NCBI GenBank assembly: GCA_021777565.1
Contig: JAJYDJ010000003.1
Location: 85,208 to 149,207, forward strand
DNA: 64,000 nucleotides
Source of the DNA: a bacterium
Lineage (GTDB): Bacteria > Patescibacteria > Microgenomatia > Levybacterales > UBA12049
Direction: 5' to 3'
Positions 52,028 to 61,149 of the stretch are shown here, in pieces. The position numbers and the translations under genes are program-made. Within the stretch, counting starts at the first letter, position 1; the number at the start of each line of letters is the position of its first letter. The notes below the pieces were generated by a model. The model was not told the origin of the DNA, searched no databases, and saw nothing but the letters and a program-made list of their open reading frames with translations.

Positions 52028-52840
52028 TTATTTCCCTTTCTTGTGTTCAATTACTTCTTCAATTGACCCTTCAAATATTTCTTCTTTCTTCTCTTCATGT
52101 TCCTTCTCGTGCTTTGCAGGTTTTTTTGAGTCTTCTATAACCTCATGGTCCATCTCTTTTTTAGCCTCATGCTTCTTCTTAGTATCTTTTACAATCTTTC
52201 CTTTTTCTAAGACTACATGGTGATGACCTGGATATTTTGAAACGATCCCGGTGTTATGCGTCACCATGATGACTGTTGTTCCTTTTTTATTAATAGCGTG
52301 TAACAGATCAACAATCGCCGCAGCGGTCTCATCGTCTAAATTTCCAGTCGGCTCATCCGCAATAATGATTGATGGATCAAGTGTTAGGGCGCGAGCAATA
52401 GCCACACGCTGCAATTCTCCACCAGATAACTGCTGAGGGAATTTCATCTTATGCTCACCTACTCCAACATCTTCCAAGAGTGCTTCAGCACGGGCGCTTG
52501 CCTCCTCGTGCGCAGTCCCAGCAATTTCCAGGGGCAACAGGACGTTTTCTATAACCGTTCTGTCAGGGAGCAACTTAAGATCTTGAAAAACAATGCCAAT
52601 CTTTTTTCTCAGATGTGGGAGCTTCTTTTGTGGAAGTGCGACAACATCTATATCCTCAACCATAATATTGCCTTCTGTTGGTAGGAGTTCACGAATAATC
52701 AGCTTCAAAAGCGTCGTCTTTCCAGATCCAGTTTGCCCGGTAATAAATGCAAATTCTCCTTTTTCAAAAAGCACAGAAATATCATTTAATCCTGCTGCTC
52801 CTGATGGAAATATTTTACTGACATTCTCTAATACTATCAT
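52028..52840 (-). CDS. ftsE: Cell division ATP-binding protein FtsE
   Basis: The 270-residue ABC ATPase has Walker A TGQTGSGKTTL, the Q-loop FQDLKLLPD, signature LSGGELQRVAIARAL and Walker B IIIADEPTGNLD. The first ~222 residues correspond to FtsE. The remaining ~45 residues are an extra tail of alternating Lys/Glu/His-rich sequence with no counterpart in well-known FtsE. It starts where the upstream gene ends (1-nt overlap). Confidence 0.94.
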   Translation of the reverse strand: MIVLENVSKIFPSGAAGLNDISVLFEKGEFAFITGQTGSGKTTLLKLIIRELLPTEGNIMVEDIDVVALPQKKLPHLRKKIGIVFQDLKLLPDRTVIENVLLPLEIAGTAHEEASARAEALLEDVGVGEHKMKFPQQLSGGELQRVAIARALTLDPSIIIADEPTGNLDDETAAAIVDLLHAINKKGTTVIMVTHNTGIVSKYPGHHHVVLEKGKIVKDTKKKHEAKKEMDHEVIEDSKKPAKHEKEHEEKKEEIFEGSIEEVIEHKKGK

Positions 52841-53313
52841 TACTCCATTACCTCCACTTGTCCTACATCCATGAGCCAGCCAGCATATTGTGCTTTCTGG
52901 GTCTCACCATGGACAGTCACTTTTTTCCCAACAAATTGAGAGAGATCAACAATTGATGAAGTCAGATATACGTTTTGACTGTCTCCCCCTGGGCGAACCA
53001 AATGATATTGCCCTTCCCCATTAATACCACCTTGTTGCAGAGTGCCAGTAGCCGTATCTTTAAACGTTGTTAAATCAGTCGAGCCAACCACCGTCCCTTT
53101 TGCAAGCATGCCTCCTTGAGAAGAGGTCGTGCTTGTCATGAGGCTTGTTTTGCTACTCACAAGATGTGAGAGAAGATATCCAGTGCCAACACCAAGCAAT
53201 ACAACGACTAAAAACACTATCAAAGAAGTCCATGGGAATGGAGTACCGGTTGATTCTAATGGATGAACAACAGCTTCACTAGACATTGGAGTAGTATTTA
53301 ATTCTTCTGCCAT
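52840..53313 (-). CDS. Membrane-anchored protein with OB-like domain, unknown
   Basis: The 157-residue protein has a polar N-terminus, a membrane segment (about 30-52), and an extracytoplasmic domain with an OB-fold-like pattern (YLTSSIVDLSQFVGKKVTVHGETQ). It has a Shine-Dalgarno GAGGAG ~7 nt before the ATG at 53313, one of the few here, so I use that start and not the upstream TTG/ATG frame at 53361. It sits between prfB and ftsE. Function unknown. Confidence 0.6.
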   Translation of the reverse strand: MAEELNTTPMSSEAVVHPLESTGTPFPWTSLIVFLVVVLLGVGTGYLLSHLVSSKTSLMTSTTSSQGGMLAKGTVVGSTDLTTFKDTATGTLQQGGINGEGQYHLVRPGGDSQNVYLTSSIVDLSQFVGKKVTVHGETQKAQYAGWLMDVGQVEVME

Positions 53314-53375
53314 AACAATCTCCTCTTTAGTTAGTAAAACACACTTGTAAAGATTTGGCAAGAAAAAAGTGAGTA

Positions 53376-54383
53376 TTATGACAATTTCTGCAGTTCTGCT
53401 TGAATAAACCCATCAAGGTCACCATCTAATACCGCTTCTGTATTAGATGTCTCATATTCTGTTCTCAGATCCTTCACCATACGATATGGATGCAATACAT
53501 AAGATCTGATCTGGTTTCCCCATCCTGGAGTTTTGTATCCTCCTTTGAGTGCGGCTTCAGCCTTTTTGCGCTCTTCTTCCTGGAGAATCCATAATTTCGA
53601 TCGCAGCATTTTCAGCGCATATTCTCGATTTTGTAATTGTGATCGTTCTGATTGACACGTAACCACAATATTTGTGGGCTTATGCTTGAGTCTGACGGCG
53701 GTAGACACTTTATTCACATTCTGACCTCCATGGCCTCCCGCTCGGAAAAAATCCCATTCCAAATCATCTTCATTCAGTTCTACCTCTGCAGCATCCTCAA
53801 TTTGGGGGAGAACTTCAACGAGCGCAAAGGATGTTTGGCGCAAACTATCAGCATTAAACGGAGATAGTCTAACCAATCGATGTGTGCCTGCTTCAAATTT
53901 TAAAAATCCGTACGCATATTCACCATCGACTTGTAACGTAATGCTCTTAAATCCAGCTTCTTCCCCTGGATTTTGATCTAACACCTCAAAACTCCAGCCT
54001 TTTCTTTCAATGTAGCGACTGTACATACGAAACAGCATTGACGTCCAGTCCATGGCCTCTGTCCCACCTTGCCCTGAGTGAATTGCGAGGATTGCTCCGC
54101 CTGTATCATGCGCACCAGAAAAGTAAAGAAGAAATTCCAGCTTTTCTAACATCTTTTCTACTTCCGCCGTTTCCCCTTCCTTCAGAAATAGCTGTATGGT
54201 ATCTGCTTCATCAACTTCTTTCTGCAACTTAGAAAGCTCTTTCATTTTTTGCCCAGCAGACTGGTGTTCATTCCAAAAACCTGGCTTCTCGCTTTCTACT
54301 GTTAATTCACGAATGCGTTGTTTTTTGGCAGGTATGTTTATTTTCTCAAGTATTTTTTCTACTCGTGTTTTCAGATCATCCAT
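53376..54383 (-). CDS. prfB: Peptide chain release factor 2
   Basis: The 335-residue RF2 has the stop-codon recognition tripeptide SPF (in RLSPFNADS) and GGQ (in AGGHGGQNVNKV) for peptidyl-tRNA hydrolysis. It recognises UAA and UGA, which supports UGA being a stop in this organism. The frame is continuous, so there is no programmed +1 frameshift as in E. coli prfB, and the N-terminus is about 20 residues shorter. A minus-strand TATAAT (54390-54395) ends 6 nt before the ATG. Confidence 0.96.
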   Translation of the reverse strand: MDDLKTRVEKILEKINIPAKKQRIRELTVESEKPGFWNEHQSAGQKMKELSKLQKEVDEADTIQLFLKEGETAEVEKMLEKLEFLLYFSGAHDTGGAILAIHSGQGGTEAMDWTSMLFRMYSRYIERKGWSFEVLDQNPGEEAGFKSITLQVDGEYAYGFLKFEAGTHRLVRLSPFNADSLRQTSFALVEVLPQIEDAAEVELNEDDLEWDFFRAGGHGGQNVNKVSTAVRLKHKPTNIVVTCQSERSQLQNREYALKMLRSKLWILQEEERKKAEAALKGGYKTPGWGNQIRSYVLHPYRMVKDLRTEYETSNTEAVLDGDLDGFIQAELQKLS

Positions 54384-54423
54384 GATGACATTATATCATT
54401 CTTAAGACTTTTATTTTTCGTGT

Positions 54424-54429
54424 TATACT
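54424..54429 (+). promoter_or_regulatory. Extended -10 of the EEP nuclease gene, leaderless
   Basis: TATACT preceded by TGT, ending 6 nt before the ATG at 54436. The minus-strand TATAAT for prfB is at 54390-54395, so the two genes diverge from a 52-nt gap. Confidence 0.55.
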
Positions 54430-54435
54430 CAAGGC

Positions 54436-55251
54436 ATGAGCACCAAAACACTTTTTATCGCAACGTATAACGTCTTGTATCCTTCACACAACGCGAGCAT
54501 CTGGACAAACATTTCCAAACTCATTGAAGGAGGGATTTCTATAATTTGTCTTCAAGAAGTTACGAAACAGAAAGAAGACTTTCTGAAAGAACATCTTCGT
54601 GAGAATTTCGACAATTCCTGGGATATGCACGTATTCATCCCTGCAGATTCTTTTTTTGGGACGGCGATTCTTTGGGATAAGAAAGCCGTTACATTTTCCT
54701 CTTTGTATGACGTCCCCCTTCCTAAAGCAGATCAATTCACACTACTCGAATCCTTAGTGCTCAGACTTGCAGGAGGATTCACGCATATAATAACAAGAAC
54801 CATGGTAACAGCAACAGGATCCTATCAAGGGAAGGACATTCGTATCTCCTCTCTCCATCTTGATCACATTGGTGGGCCAAAGAATAGGACTAGACAGCTC
54901 AGAGCAGCGGTTTCTTACCTTGAGAAAGATGAAAAATATGACCTCGATGTCATCTGTGGAGATTTCAACACCTATGATCCACTGAAAAGTGGTAAAGAAT
55001 ATCGAGCAAACAAAAAAACGCTTCATTCATATACGGAAATTACTCAAGATACCCCATGGACCCATGACCTTTATGATGTTTCTGTCTATAGTGCAACAAG
55101 TATTTTCCATAAACTTTATCTTTTGACCCACATCCATTGGAAAAGAAAGCTCGATTTTATATGGGGTAGGGGCATGAAAAAATACTCAGCACAAGCAGTC
55201 GAACTTCCAGGGTCAGATCACCGGCCTGTCATTGCTACTATTTCTTTCTAA
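54436..55251 (+). CDS. Endonuclease/exonuclease/phosphatase family protein
   Basis: The 271-residue protein has the EEP fold motifs: IATYNVLYP at the start, IICLQEVT (metal-binding Glu), SSLHLDH, VICGDFNTYDP and the terminal GSDHRPVIATI. It cleaves phosphodiester bonds in nucleic acids or small molecules, substrate unknown. No signal peptide is seen, so it is cytoplasmic. It lies divergent to prfB and 40 nt before the NRAMP-related gene. Confidence 0.88.
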   Translation: MSTKTLFIATYNVLYPSHNASIWTNISKLIEGGISIICLQEVTKQKEDFLKEHLRENFDNSWDMHVFIPADSFFGTAILWDKKAVTFSSLYDVPLPKADQFTLLESLVLRLAGGFTHIITRTMVTATGSYQGKDIRISSLHLDHIGGPKNRTRQLRAAVSYLEKDEKYDLDVICGDFNTYDPLKSGKEYRANKKTLHSYTEITQDTPWTHDLYDVSVYSATSIFHKLYLLTHIHWKRKLDFIWGRGMKKYSAQAVELPGSDHRPVIATISF

Positions 55252-55256
55252 ACTTC

Positions 55257-55285
55257 TTGCAAACCATACCTCACTCGTGCACAAT
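55257..55285 (+). promoter_or_regulatory. Promoter of the NRAMP-related transporter gene
   Basis: TTGCAA (55257-55262), a 17-nt spacer and CACAAT (55280-55285); the -10 ends 6 nt before the ATG at 55292. Confidence 0.5.
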
Positions 55286-55291
55286 ACAAAT

Positions 55292-56566
55292 ATGCTTTCT
55301 CTTAAGAAATTTTTTCGTGTTCTAGGCCCTGGCGTCATTACTGGAGCAGCTGATGATGATCCATCAGGAATCGCTACATACTCACAGACAGGTGCACAAT
55401 TTGGATATGGTCAATTATGGACTGCTATCTTCATGCTCCCTTTTCAGGTAGCGGTGCAAGAAGTCTGTGCTCGCATCGGTGCTGTTACTGGTAAAGGTAT
55501 CGCGGCCGTAGTTCGAGAAAATTATGGCAGGAAAGTACTTTACCTTGTCGTGCTACTCGTGCTAGTCGCAAATACTATTAATATTGGTGCTGACATCGGG
55601 GCTATGGCAGAGGCAATACGGCTTATTATTCCAATTAACTTTATTCTGCTGACTCTTGGTATCACAGCGACCATGCTTACGCTTGAGATATTCACTTCCT
55701 ATAAAGTGTATGCCAATATTTTAAAATGGCTTTGTCTTTCATTATTCGCCTATCCAATAACTGTCTTTATCGTGCATCAACCATGGTTAGAAGTTGTCAG
55801 ATCAACGTTCATACCGCATTTTGAATTAAGCTTCCAATTCTTCTTTATCATTACCGGCGTGCTGGGTACGACTATCTCCCCATACATGTTTATCTGGCAG
55901 GCATCAGAAGAAGTCGAAGAGGAAAAAGAGAAAGACCTTATTGGGTGGGATCAAAAACCTCGTATCGGGCATAAGTTTATCCACAACCTTAGAATTGATA
56001 ATTTCGTAGGCATGCTTTTCTCAGAGGTTGGCACCTGGTCAATTATTCTTGTGACAGCCACCGTCCTGAATGCCCATGGCATGAAAGATATCCGCACCGC
56101 AGCTGATGCGGCGAAAGCACTCGAGCCACTGGTACAAAGCTTCCCAAATGCGGGCTTTTTCTCTAAACTTTTGTTCTCAACTGGTATCGTAGGACTAGGG
56201 CTTCTCGCGGTACCAGTGCTTGCTGGCTCAGCATCGTATGCTGTCTCAGAGGCATTCTCTTGGCGTGAAGGGTTATCGCTCAAATTAAAGAAAGCGCATG
56301 GATTTTATGGTGTCATTACCATCGCGACACTTGTTGGACTGATGATTAACTTTGTTGGCATTGACCCAATGAAAGCACTCGTGTACACCGCGGTTATCAA
56401 CGGTGTTGTTGCCGTACCACTCATTTTTGTCATCGCACTGGTTGGCCAAAACAAGAAAATCATGGGGGACTTTTCCAGTGGCATCACTTCTCGTATATTT
56501 GTCTGGCTTACCTTCATCGGGATGGGTGCAGCAGCAGTGGCAATGTTTTTGACCATTGGTAAATAA
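55292..56566 (+). CDS. NRAMP-related divalent metal transporter, divergent clade
   Basis: The 424-residue protein has about eleven membrane segments. In the first, GPGVITGAADDDPSGIATYS corresponds to the metal-binding DPGN of classical NRAMPs but reads DPSG. In the sixth, the MPH segment is replaced by TTISPYMFIWQ. These departures are those seen in the NRAMP-like group (including the Mg2+ transporters called NRMT), in which the Met ligand for soft metals is lost. It probably moves Mg2+ or Mn2+ into the cell. The upstream in-frame ATG at 55232 lies within the EEP gene and I do not use it. Confidence 0.82.
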   Translation: MLSLKKFFRVLGPGVITGAADDDPSGIATYSQTGAQFGYGQLWTAIFMLPFQVAVQEVCARIGAVTGKGIAAVVRENYGRKVLYLVVLLVLVANTINIGADIGAMAEAIRLIIPINFILLTLGITATMLTLEIFTSYKVYANILKWLCLSLFAYPITVFIVHQPWLEVVRSTFIPHFELSFQFFFIITGVLGTTISPYMFIWQASEEVEEEKEKDLIGWDQKPRIGHKFIHNLRIDNFVGMLFSEVGTWSIILVTATVLNAHGMKDIRTAADAAKALEPLVQSFPNAGFFSKLLFSTGIVGLGLLAVPVLAGSASYAVSEAFSWREGLSLKLKKAHGFYGVITIATLVGLMINFVGIDPMKALVYTAVINGVVAVPLIFVIALVGQNKKIMGDFSSGITSRIFVWLTFIGMGAAAVAMFLTIGK

Positions 56567-56582
56567 TCACTATCAACTCTTA

Positions 56583-58328
56583 TTAGTGCTGTCTAAGAAT
56601 AAATGTTTCACAGAATTGTTGTGGAGTTAGTTTCTCTATCAAGAAATCATTTCTGCTGAGGTTTGAGGTGTATGCTTTCAGTGCATAAGGCGTACACACA
56701 CTGTCATTATAGATTGCAAATACTTCCCCATTATCACTCAACCTTGGGATACTATCACGGATGACACCAACTGGGAGGCCACATTGTGCACTATTTACGA
56801 TAGAGATCGCTCCTTCTGTTAACGGAGATCCGCCAGTACATGGTCTGAAAAGAAGATTATCAAACATGCCATGTTTTGTTTGCAGTGATATTTGCATGTG
56901 AGAAGGAGTAATATGCTCATTTGCATATAACAAATACGTCATCATTAAAGACGTAGCCTCTGGATCATATACGGTGACCTGTGCATGCTCCTCTTTCGCA
57001 AGTGTAATATATCTCGCGAGAATACGGTCTGGGAGACTAAAGTAGCTATTCTGAATTGGCATCTGATAGAAATAAAAATAAAAATATTGTAGAACAAACC
57101 CTGTATAGACGACAGCCAAAACCCCAAAAACCCAGGGATATGTTTTTTTATTCTCATACGCATGTCCAATGGTTACTATTCCATACGCAATTACTATCAG
57201 TAGAAATGGAATCATAAAAGTAATGTGTGGAGTAAAGTTCACAGCATCTGGCGAGTGAATGAGTTGTGGGAGAATACCCAAACCAATGTAAAGAGTTATG
57301 AAGAAAAAAACTTTCTTGCGCTTAAGAAAAAGTGCACAAAGACCAATAAGAAGCAATGGGGCATCGATAATATAAAAAAGTCCATGATGAGTAAATGAAG
57401 CGAATGAATCTGCATATAAAAATAGATAATCAAACGAAAATATAAGCATAAATTTTTGAAGTAAAATATCAAGAAAAACGAATAGCTTATTTGCAAAGAG
57501 TGCAGTAAAAGGACTAGAAATAACAAATATACGCCCATTACTCACAAGTGAATTCACAACAGGATTTGATGGCAGAAAAAGCTCGTTTAATCTTCCCCCG
57601 TGCGCAGCAAAGGTAAGCATGATAAAATACGCAAAGGTAAATAATACTGAGAATCCTGAGATGGCAAGATACGGGAGCAAATATTGCTTTTTGTTTTTTC
57701 TCCACGCGACAAAACTTGTGAGACATACTAGAAGAGCAAAAATAACTTTTGTCGCAATATAGCTATAAAATCCCAGCAGGAAAAGTGGTAATGCCCAGAG
57801 AATAGCCCACTTTTTTGCTTTCAGTAGAACAACCATCGCGAGTAAATAAAAACATACCGCAAGAGGGACTTCATAAGCAGTTCTGCTAATAGCGATAAAC
57901 CATGGATTGACCGCCACAAGTAGCGCCGCGATGAGGGCAGTCTCACGATCCAACAGTTCTTTTGTCAGCCAGTAGGCTGCTAGAACCAGCAGCATACCAA
58001 ACAAAGCCCCAGTGATGTGCATATCAACTAGCGAATATGGCAACCATCCAACTGCAGGGATTAACAGGAAGTATGGAAGTTCTGCTTGCGGGAGAAATGC
58101 CTCAGGTGGGTACTTTCCCCAAAAAACTGACAACGGCTGCCATGTATGAGTGATATCTGTTCCTGACTGAGCGATCGACTTTGCTTCCAAAAGATAGGTT
58201 ACTTCATCCTGCACCACACCATTTGGGACACGATCAAGCCAAAGGAAACGGAAAATGCCTGCAACTATAAGAATCCCTACCAAAGGAAGCCAGCTGTACG
58301 TCTGCCACATTGAAATCGAACGTTTCAT
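56583..58328 (-). CDS. Polytopic glycosyltransferase, GT39/ArnT-like (second copy)
   Basis: The 581-residue protein has about eleven or twelve membrane segments. The first loop has NGVVQDEVTYLLEAKSIA, with the acidic motif expected for lipid-linked sugar transferases. The C-terminal extracytoplasmic domain (from ~430) is large. It is not a close copy of the GT39 at 28131. It overlaps the preceding gene by 4 nt. The acceptor is unknown: envelope glycan or protein. Confidence 0.78.
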   Translation of the reverse strand: MKRSISMWQTYSWLPLVGILIVAGIFRFLWLDRVPNGVVQDEVTYLLEAKSIAQSGTDITHTWQPLSVFWGKYPPEAFLPQAELPYFLLIPAVGWLPYSLVDMHITGALFGMLLVLAAYWLTKELLDRETALIAALLVAVNPWFIAISRTAYEVPLAVCFYLLAMVVLLKAKKWAILWALPLFLLGFYSYIATKVIFALLVCLTSFVAWRKNKKQYLLPYLAISGFSVLFTFAYFIMLTFAAHGGRLNELFLPSNPVVNSLVSNGRIFVISSPFTALFANKLFVFLDILLQKFMLIFSFDYLFLYADSFASFTHHGLFYIIDAPLLLIGLCALFLKRKKVFFFITLYIGLGILPQLIHSPDAVNFTPHITFMIPFLLIVIAYGIVTIGHAYENKKTYPWVFGVLAVVYTGFVLQYFYFYFYQMPIQNSYFSLPDRILARYITLAKEEHAQVTVYDPEATSLMMTYLLYANEHITPSHMQISLQTKHGMFDNLLFRPCTGGSPLTEGAISIVNSAQCGLPVGVIRDSIPRLSDNGEVFAIYNDSVCTPYALKAYTSNLSRNDFLIEKLTPQQFCETFILRQH

Positions 58329-58798
58329 AAATTATTACAGATCTGCATGCATGCTTGTTTGGCAGTGTTACCAGGTACCTGTGGCAGTTGCTGAATTTGT
58401 TGGATAACCGCTTGGATTTGTGGAGATGTCGTTGCTAATTCTTGAACATTAATCTGGGAAACCTGATCCTGGATATCCTGTATTTTATTTTGAACAGCAG
58501 TTCCGACGTCACTTGTCGATGGAAGCGCAAAGTGGGATGCAGAGGGCGTCACTGAGACAACTGGTGTCTCATTGTCAGTACTTACGGCGGTATCTACACC
58601 TTGAACACTCAACAAATGTTGTGGTTTTGAATACTGATCATACAGATACTTTCCGTATGCTGTCCCGGCACCGAGAACAACGAGCACCCCAAGTCCAATC
58701 GCAATCTTTTTTACATCCCAGTGCGATTCAACAATTTCGGCATCGATAATTTGCTGTTTTCTTCTCTCAATTTTTCGTTTTCCACTATCTTCTCCCAT
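58325..58798 (-). CDS. Single-pass membrane protein, unknown
   Basis: The 157-residue protein has a basic N-terminus, one membrane segment (about 29-48), and an extracytoplasmic domain with Val/Gln-rich helices (VQNKIQDIQDQVSQINVQEL) and two Cys near the C-terminus (ACMQICNN). A minus-strand TATAAC (58805-58810) ends 6 nt before the ATG at 58798, so I prefer it to the longer frame from 58837. It overlaps the GT39 gene by 4 nt. Confidence 0.6.
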   Translation of the reverse strand: MGEDSGKRKIERRKQQIIDAEIVESHWDVKKIAIGLGVLVVLGAGTAYGKYLYDQYSKPQHLLSVQGVDTAVSTDNETPVVSVTPSASHFALPSTSDVGTAVQNKIQDIQDQVSQINVQELATTSPQIQAVIQQIQQLPQVPGNTAKQACMQICNNL

Positions 58799-58841
58799 AT
58801 ATTGGTTATACACTTTTATGAGTATTCTCAGCAACAAATAC

Positions 58842-58870
58842 TTGCCAATAAAATAATTTCATGGCATACT
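58842..58870 (+). promoter_or_regulatory. Promoter with leaderless geometry
   Basis: TTGCCA (58842-58847), a 17-nt spacer and CATACT (58865-58870), with TGG before the -10; it ends 6 nt before the ATG at 58877. Confidence 0.65.
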
Positions 58871-58876
58871 CAATAG

Positions 58877-59101
58877 ATGCAGAAGCAAATTATTGTTATT
58901 TCACTCGTTGTCCTTGGGGTGCTTTTTGTTGGACTTTCATTTGTATATTTCACGACTGGTGCCAATCATTTGCCACACTTTCTCCCAGGCTATGACGCAG
59001 CAGTGATGAAGGCTCACGCCAAACATGGCATTGGGTCACTACTCCTCGGTGTTGGCTGTTTTGTCTTCGCGTGGTTTCAATCTGGATCAGCGAAAAAGTA
59101 A
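58877..59101 (+). CDS. Small two-helix membrane protein, unknown
   Basis: 74 residues with membrane segments near 5-26 and 49-66 and the loop PGYDAAVMKAHAKHG. No family recognised. The last 15 nt overlap the end of uppP on the opposite strand. The consensus-like promoter in front supports expression. Confidence 0.6.
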   Translation: MQKQIIVISLVVLGVLFVGLSFVYFTTGANHLPHFLPGYDAAVMKAHAKHGIGSLLLGVGCFVFAWFQSGSAKK

Positions 59102-59944
59102 GAACAGGAGACTCCCACTCCCTGCTAAAAAGCAATAGACTGCAAAAGGCATAAGCGTATTCGTTTCAAAATATTTTGTCAAAAACTTTACAGAGAAATA
59201 GGCAGCAATTCCAGAGCATACCGCGCCAGCAAGCACTTGGCCAATAATATTAACCCCATCTGCAGTTGCCAGATCCGGAATTTTAAGAATCGCAGCAGCA
59301 GCAATAATTGGCGTTGCTAGCAGGAAGGAGAAGCGTACTGCATCTTTATGTGAAAGCCCAATCGCAAGACCTCCCGTAAGTGTTGAACCAGTACGAGAAA
59401 ATCCCGGAATCAAGGCTATTGCCTGTGAAGCACCAATGGCAAGCGTCTGCTTCCAACTAATTTTTGCAACGCGCGCATCATCATAGACATGATGTACGTC
59501 CTTTCTTTTTTTACGAATAATCTCAGCTAAAAAAAGCATGGTGCCGTTGAGTGCTAAAGCACCCGCTGCAATAAGTGGAGAAGCAAAAAGCGTTCGTAGC
59601 TTTTCCTCAAAAAGAAGACCCAAGATACCCGCCGGAATAGTACCTACAACCAGTAACCATCCGAGCTTGGCATAGATATCATCTGATTTAATTTCGCGAT
59701 CACGAAGTGATCTCCCCATTCCGGTCAAAATCTTCTTCCAGTCATTAAAGAAAAAGCCAAAAAGAACGATAGATGTTGCGAGATGAGTAGCAACTAGAAA
59801 TGGAAGAAATAGTGGATCTTTTTGATTGATATGCCAGCCAACCAGGGATGGGAATATCACACTGTGCCCCAGACTTGAGATAGGGAAAAGTTCAGAGACG
59901 CCTTGCAAAAGTCCGAGGATTATTGCCTGCACATAGGTGACCAT
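59087..59944 (-). CDS. uppP: Undecaprenyl-diphosphate phosphatase
   Basis: The 285-residue membrane protein has the BacA/UppP pattern LLQGVSELFPISSLGHSVIFPSL (canonical E-x-LP-ISS-x-GH reads ELFPISSLGH) and GFSRTGSTLTGGLAIG. It recycles undecaprenyl diphosphate to the monophosphate carrier used for peptidoglycan and surface polysaccharides. A minus-strand TATGAT (59951-59956) ends 6 nt before the ATG. Its gene meets the small membrane gene tail to tail with a 15-nt overlap. Confidence 0.93.
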   Translation of the reverse strand: MVTYVQAIILGLLQGVSELFPISSLGHSVIFPSLVGWHINQKDPLFLPFLVATHLATSIVLFGFFFNDWKKILTGMGRSLRDREIKSDDIYAKLGWLLVVGTIPAGILGLLFEEKLRTLFASPLIAAGALALNGTMLFLAEIIRKKRKDVHHVYDDARVAKISWKQTLAIGASQAIALIPGFSRTGSTLTGGLAIGLSHKDAVRFSFLLATPIIAAAAILKIPDLATADGVNIIGQVLAGAVCSGIAAYFSVKFLTKYFETNTLMPFAVYCFLAGSGSLLFLLFR

Positions 59945-60009
59945 ATCAGTATCATATCATATGTTCTCTTGCCCTTGGCGATTTTCCGTCGTATGATGAG
60001 ACCACTGTT

Positions 60010-61149
60010 ATGGATAGTATTGTATGCCCTCATTGTAATAACACTTTTGAACTTTCAGAAGCGCTTGCTCACCAATTGGAAGAAAAAATGCGCGAGAAAG
60101 TTAATGCTGATTACCAAGAGAAGTTAGAAAAACAAAAACAAGAGATAAAAAAGCAAGCAGAAGATGCCTTATCACTTAAGATGACAGATGCACAAAACGA
60201 AGCCAAGGAGGCAAAACTGCGCAATGAAGAATTACAGAAACAACTTCTTGAGCTAACAAAAACACTCAGAGAGCTCAAAGATAAAGATGAGCAGCGTGAC
60301 CTTACGTATCAAAAACAGCTCATCGCAGATCGAGAAAAAATGCAAGAAGATATATCCAAAACCATGATGGAAAAGTCTCATTTAGAAACTCTCGAACTTA
60401 AAAAGCAGCTTGATGATACAAAAAAAGCGCTGGAAGATGCACAAAGGAAAGCGGCTCAGAAGTCCCAACAACTTCAAGGGGAAGTGTTAGAACTCGAGCT
60501 TGAAGAAATCCTTCGACTCGCCTTCCCTCATGATGAGGTACAAGCAATTGGTAAAGGCATTAATGGCGCAGATATTCGACATATTGTAAAAACTCCCATG
60601 GGCAATGTGTGTGGAATTATTCTCTGGGAACTGAAACGAACCAAACACTGGGATGATAAATGGATAGGCAAACTTAAGGAAGATGTGAGGAGTGAGAAAG
60701 CACATGTTCCAGTAATTGTTAGTGCTGAACTTCCCGATGAAGCAAAAGCAGGAATGGGTGTGAAGGAAGGGGTATGGATTTGTGCACTACCTCTTGTGAT
60801 TCCATTGGCAGAACTTCTTAGAAAGAATCTCTATGATATAGCTAGACAAAAAGCTGTGAATGCCAACAGTAACGAAAAATCAGACTTAGTGTATCGATAT
60901 ATCACGAGTCATGAGTTCCAACAGCAAGTAGAATCCTTGATCGAGACCTATCTTGGTATGCAACAAGAATTACTACAGGAAAGACGAGCATTCGAGAAGA
61001 TGTGGAAAGTACGTGAAGGACAAATAGAAAAATTACTTCATGGGACTGCACATATAATCGGAAGTATGCAAGGTCGCGGAGCGACAATTCAGGGGATCAA
61101 AGGACTTGATCTCCCGGAATTAAATAGTGGAGAGGATATACTAGCATGA
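60010..61149 (+). CDS. DUF2130 protein (zinc ribbon, coiled coil, nuclease-like domain)
   Basis: The 379-residue protein starts with a CPHC half-zinc-ribbon, followed by a long Glu/Lys-rich coiled coil (about 20-155), then the DUF2130 domain. In it, IGKGINGADIRH and GIILWELKRTKHWDDKW form a D..ExK-type site like that of PD-(D/E)XK nucleases. Its real function is not established. It heads a small operon: the next two genes follow with 4-nt overlaps. A TATGAT at 59992-59997 precedes the ATG by 12 nt. Confidence 0.85.
   Translation: MDSIVCPHCNNTFELSEALAHQLEEKMREKVNADYQEKLEKQKQEIKKQAEDALSLKMTDAQNEAKEAKLRNEELQKQLLELTKTLRELKDKDEQRDLTYQKQLIADREKMQEDISKTMMEKSHLETLELKKQLDDTKKALEDAQRKAAQKSQQLQGEVLELELEEILRLAFPHDEVQAIGKGINGADIRHIVKTPMGNVCGIILWELKRTKHWDDKWIGKLKEDVRSEKAHVPVIVSAELPDEAKAGMGVKEGVWICALPLVIPLAELLRKNLYDIARQKAVNANSNEKSDLVYRYITSHEFQQQVESLIETYLGMQQELLQERRAFEKMWKVREGQIEKLLHGTAHIIGSMQGRGATIQGIKGLDLPELNSGEDILA

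Noticed and set aside
53376..54383. Programmed frameshift in prfB
   Set aside because: The frame is open throughout and no in-frame UGA interrupts the early codons.
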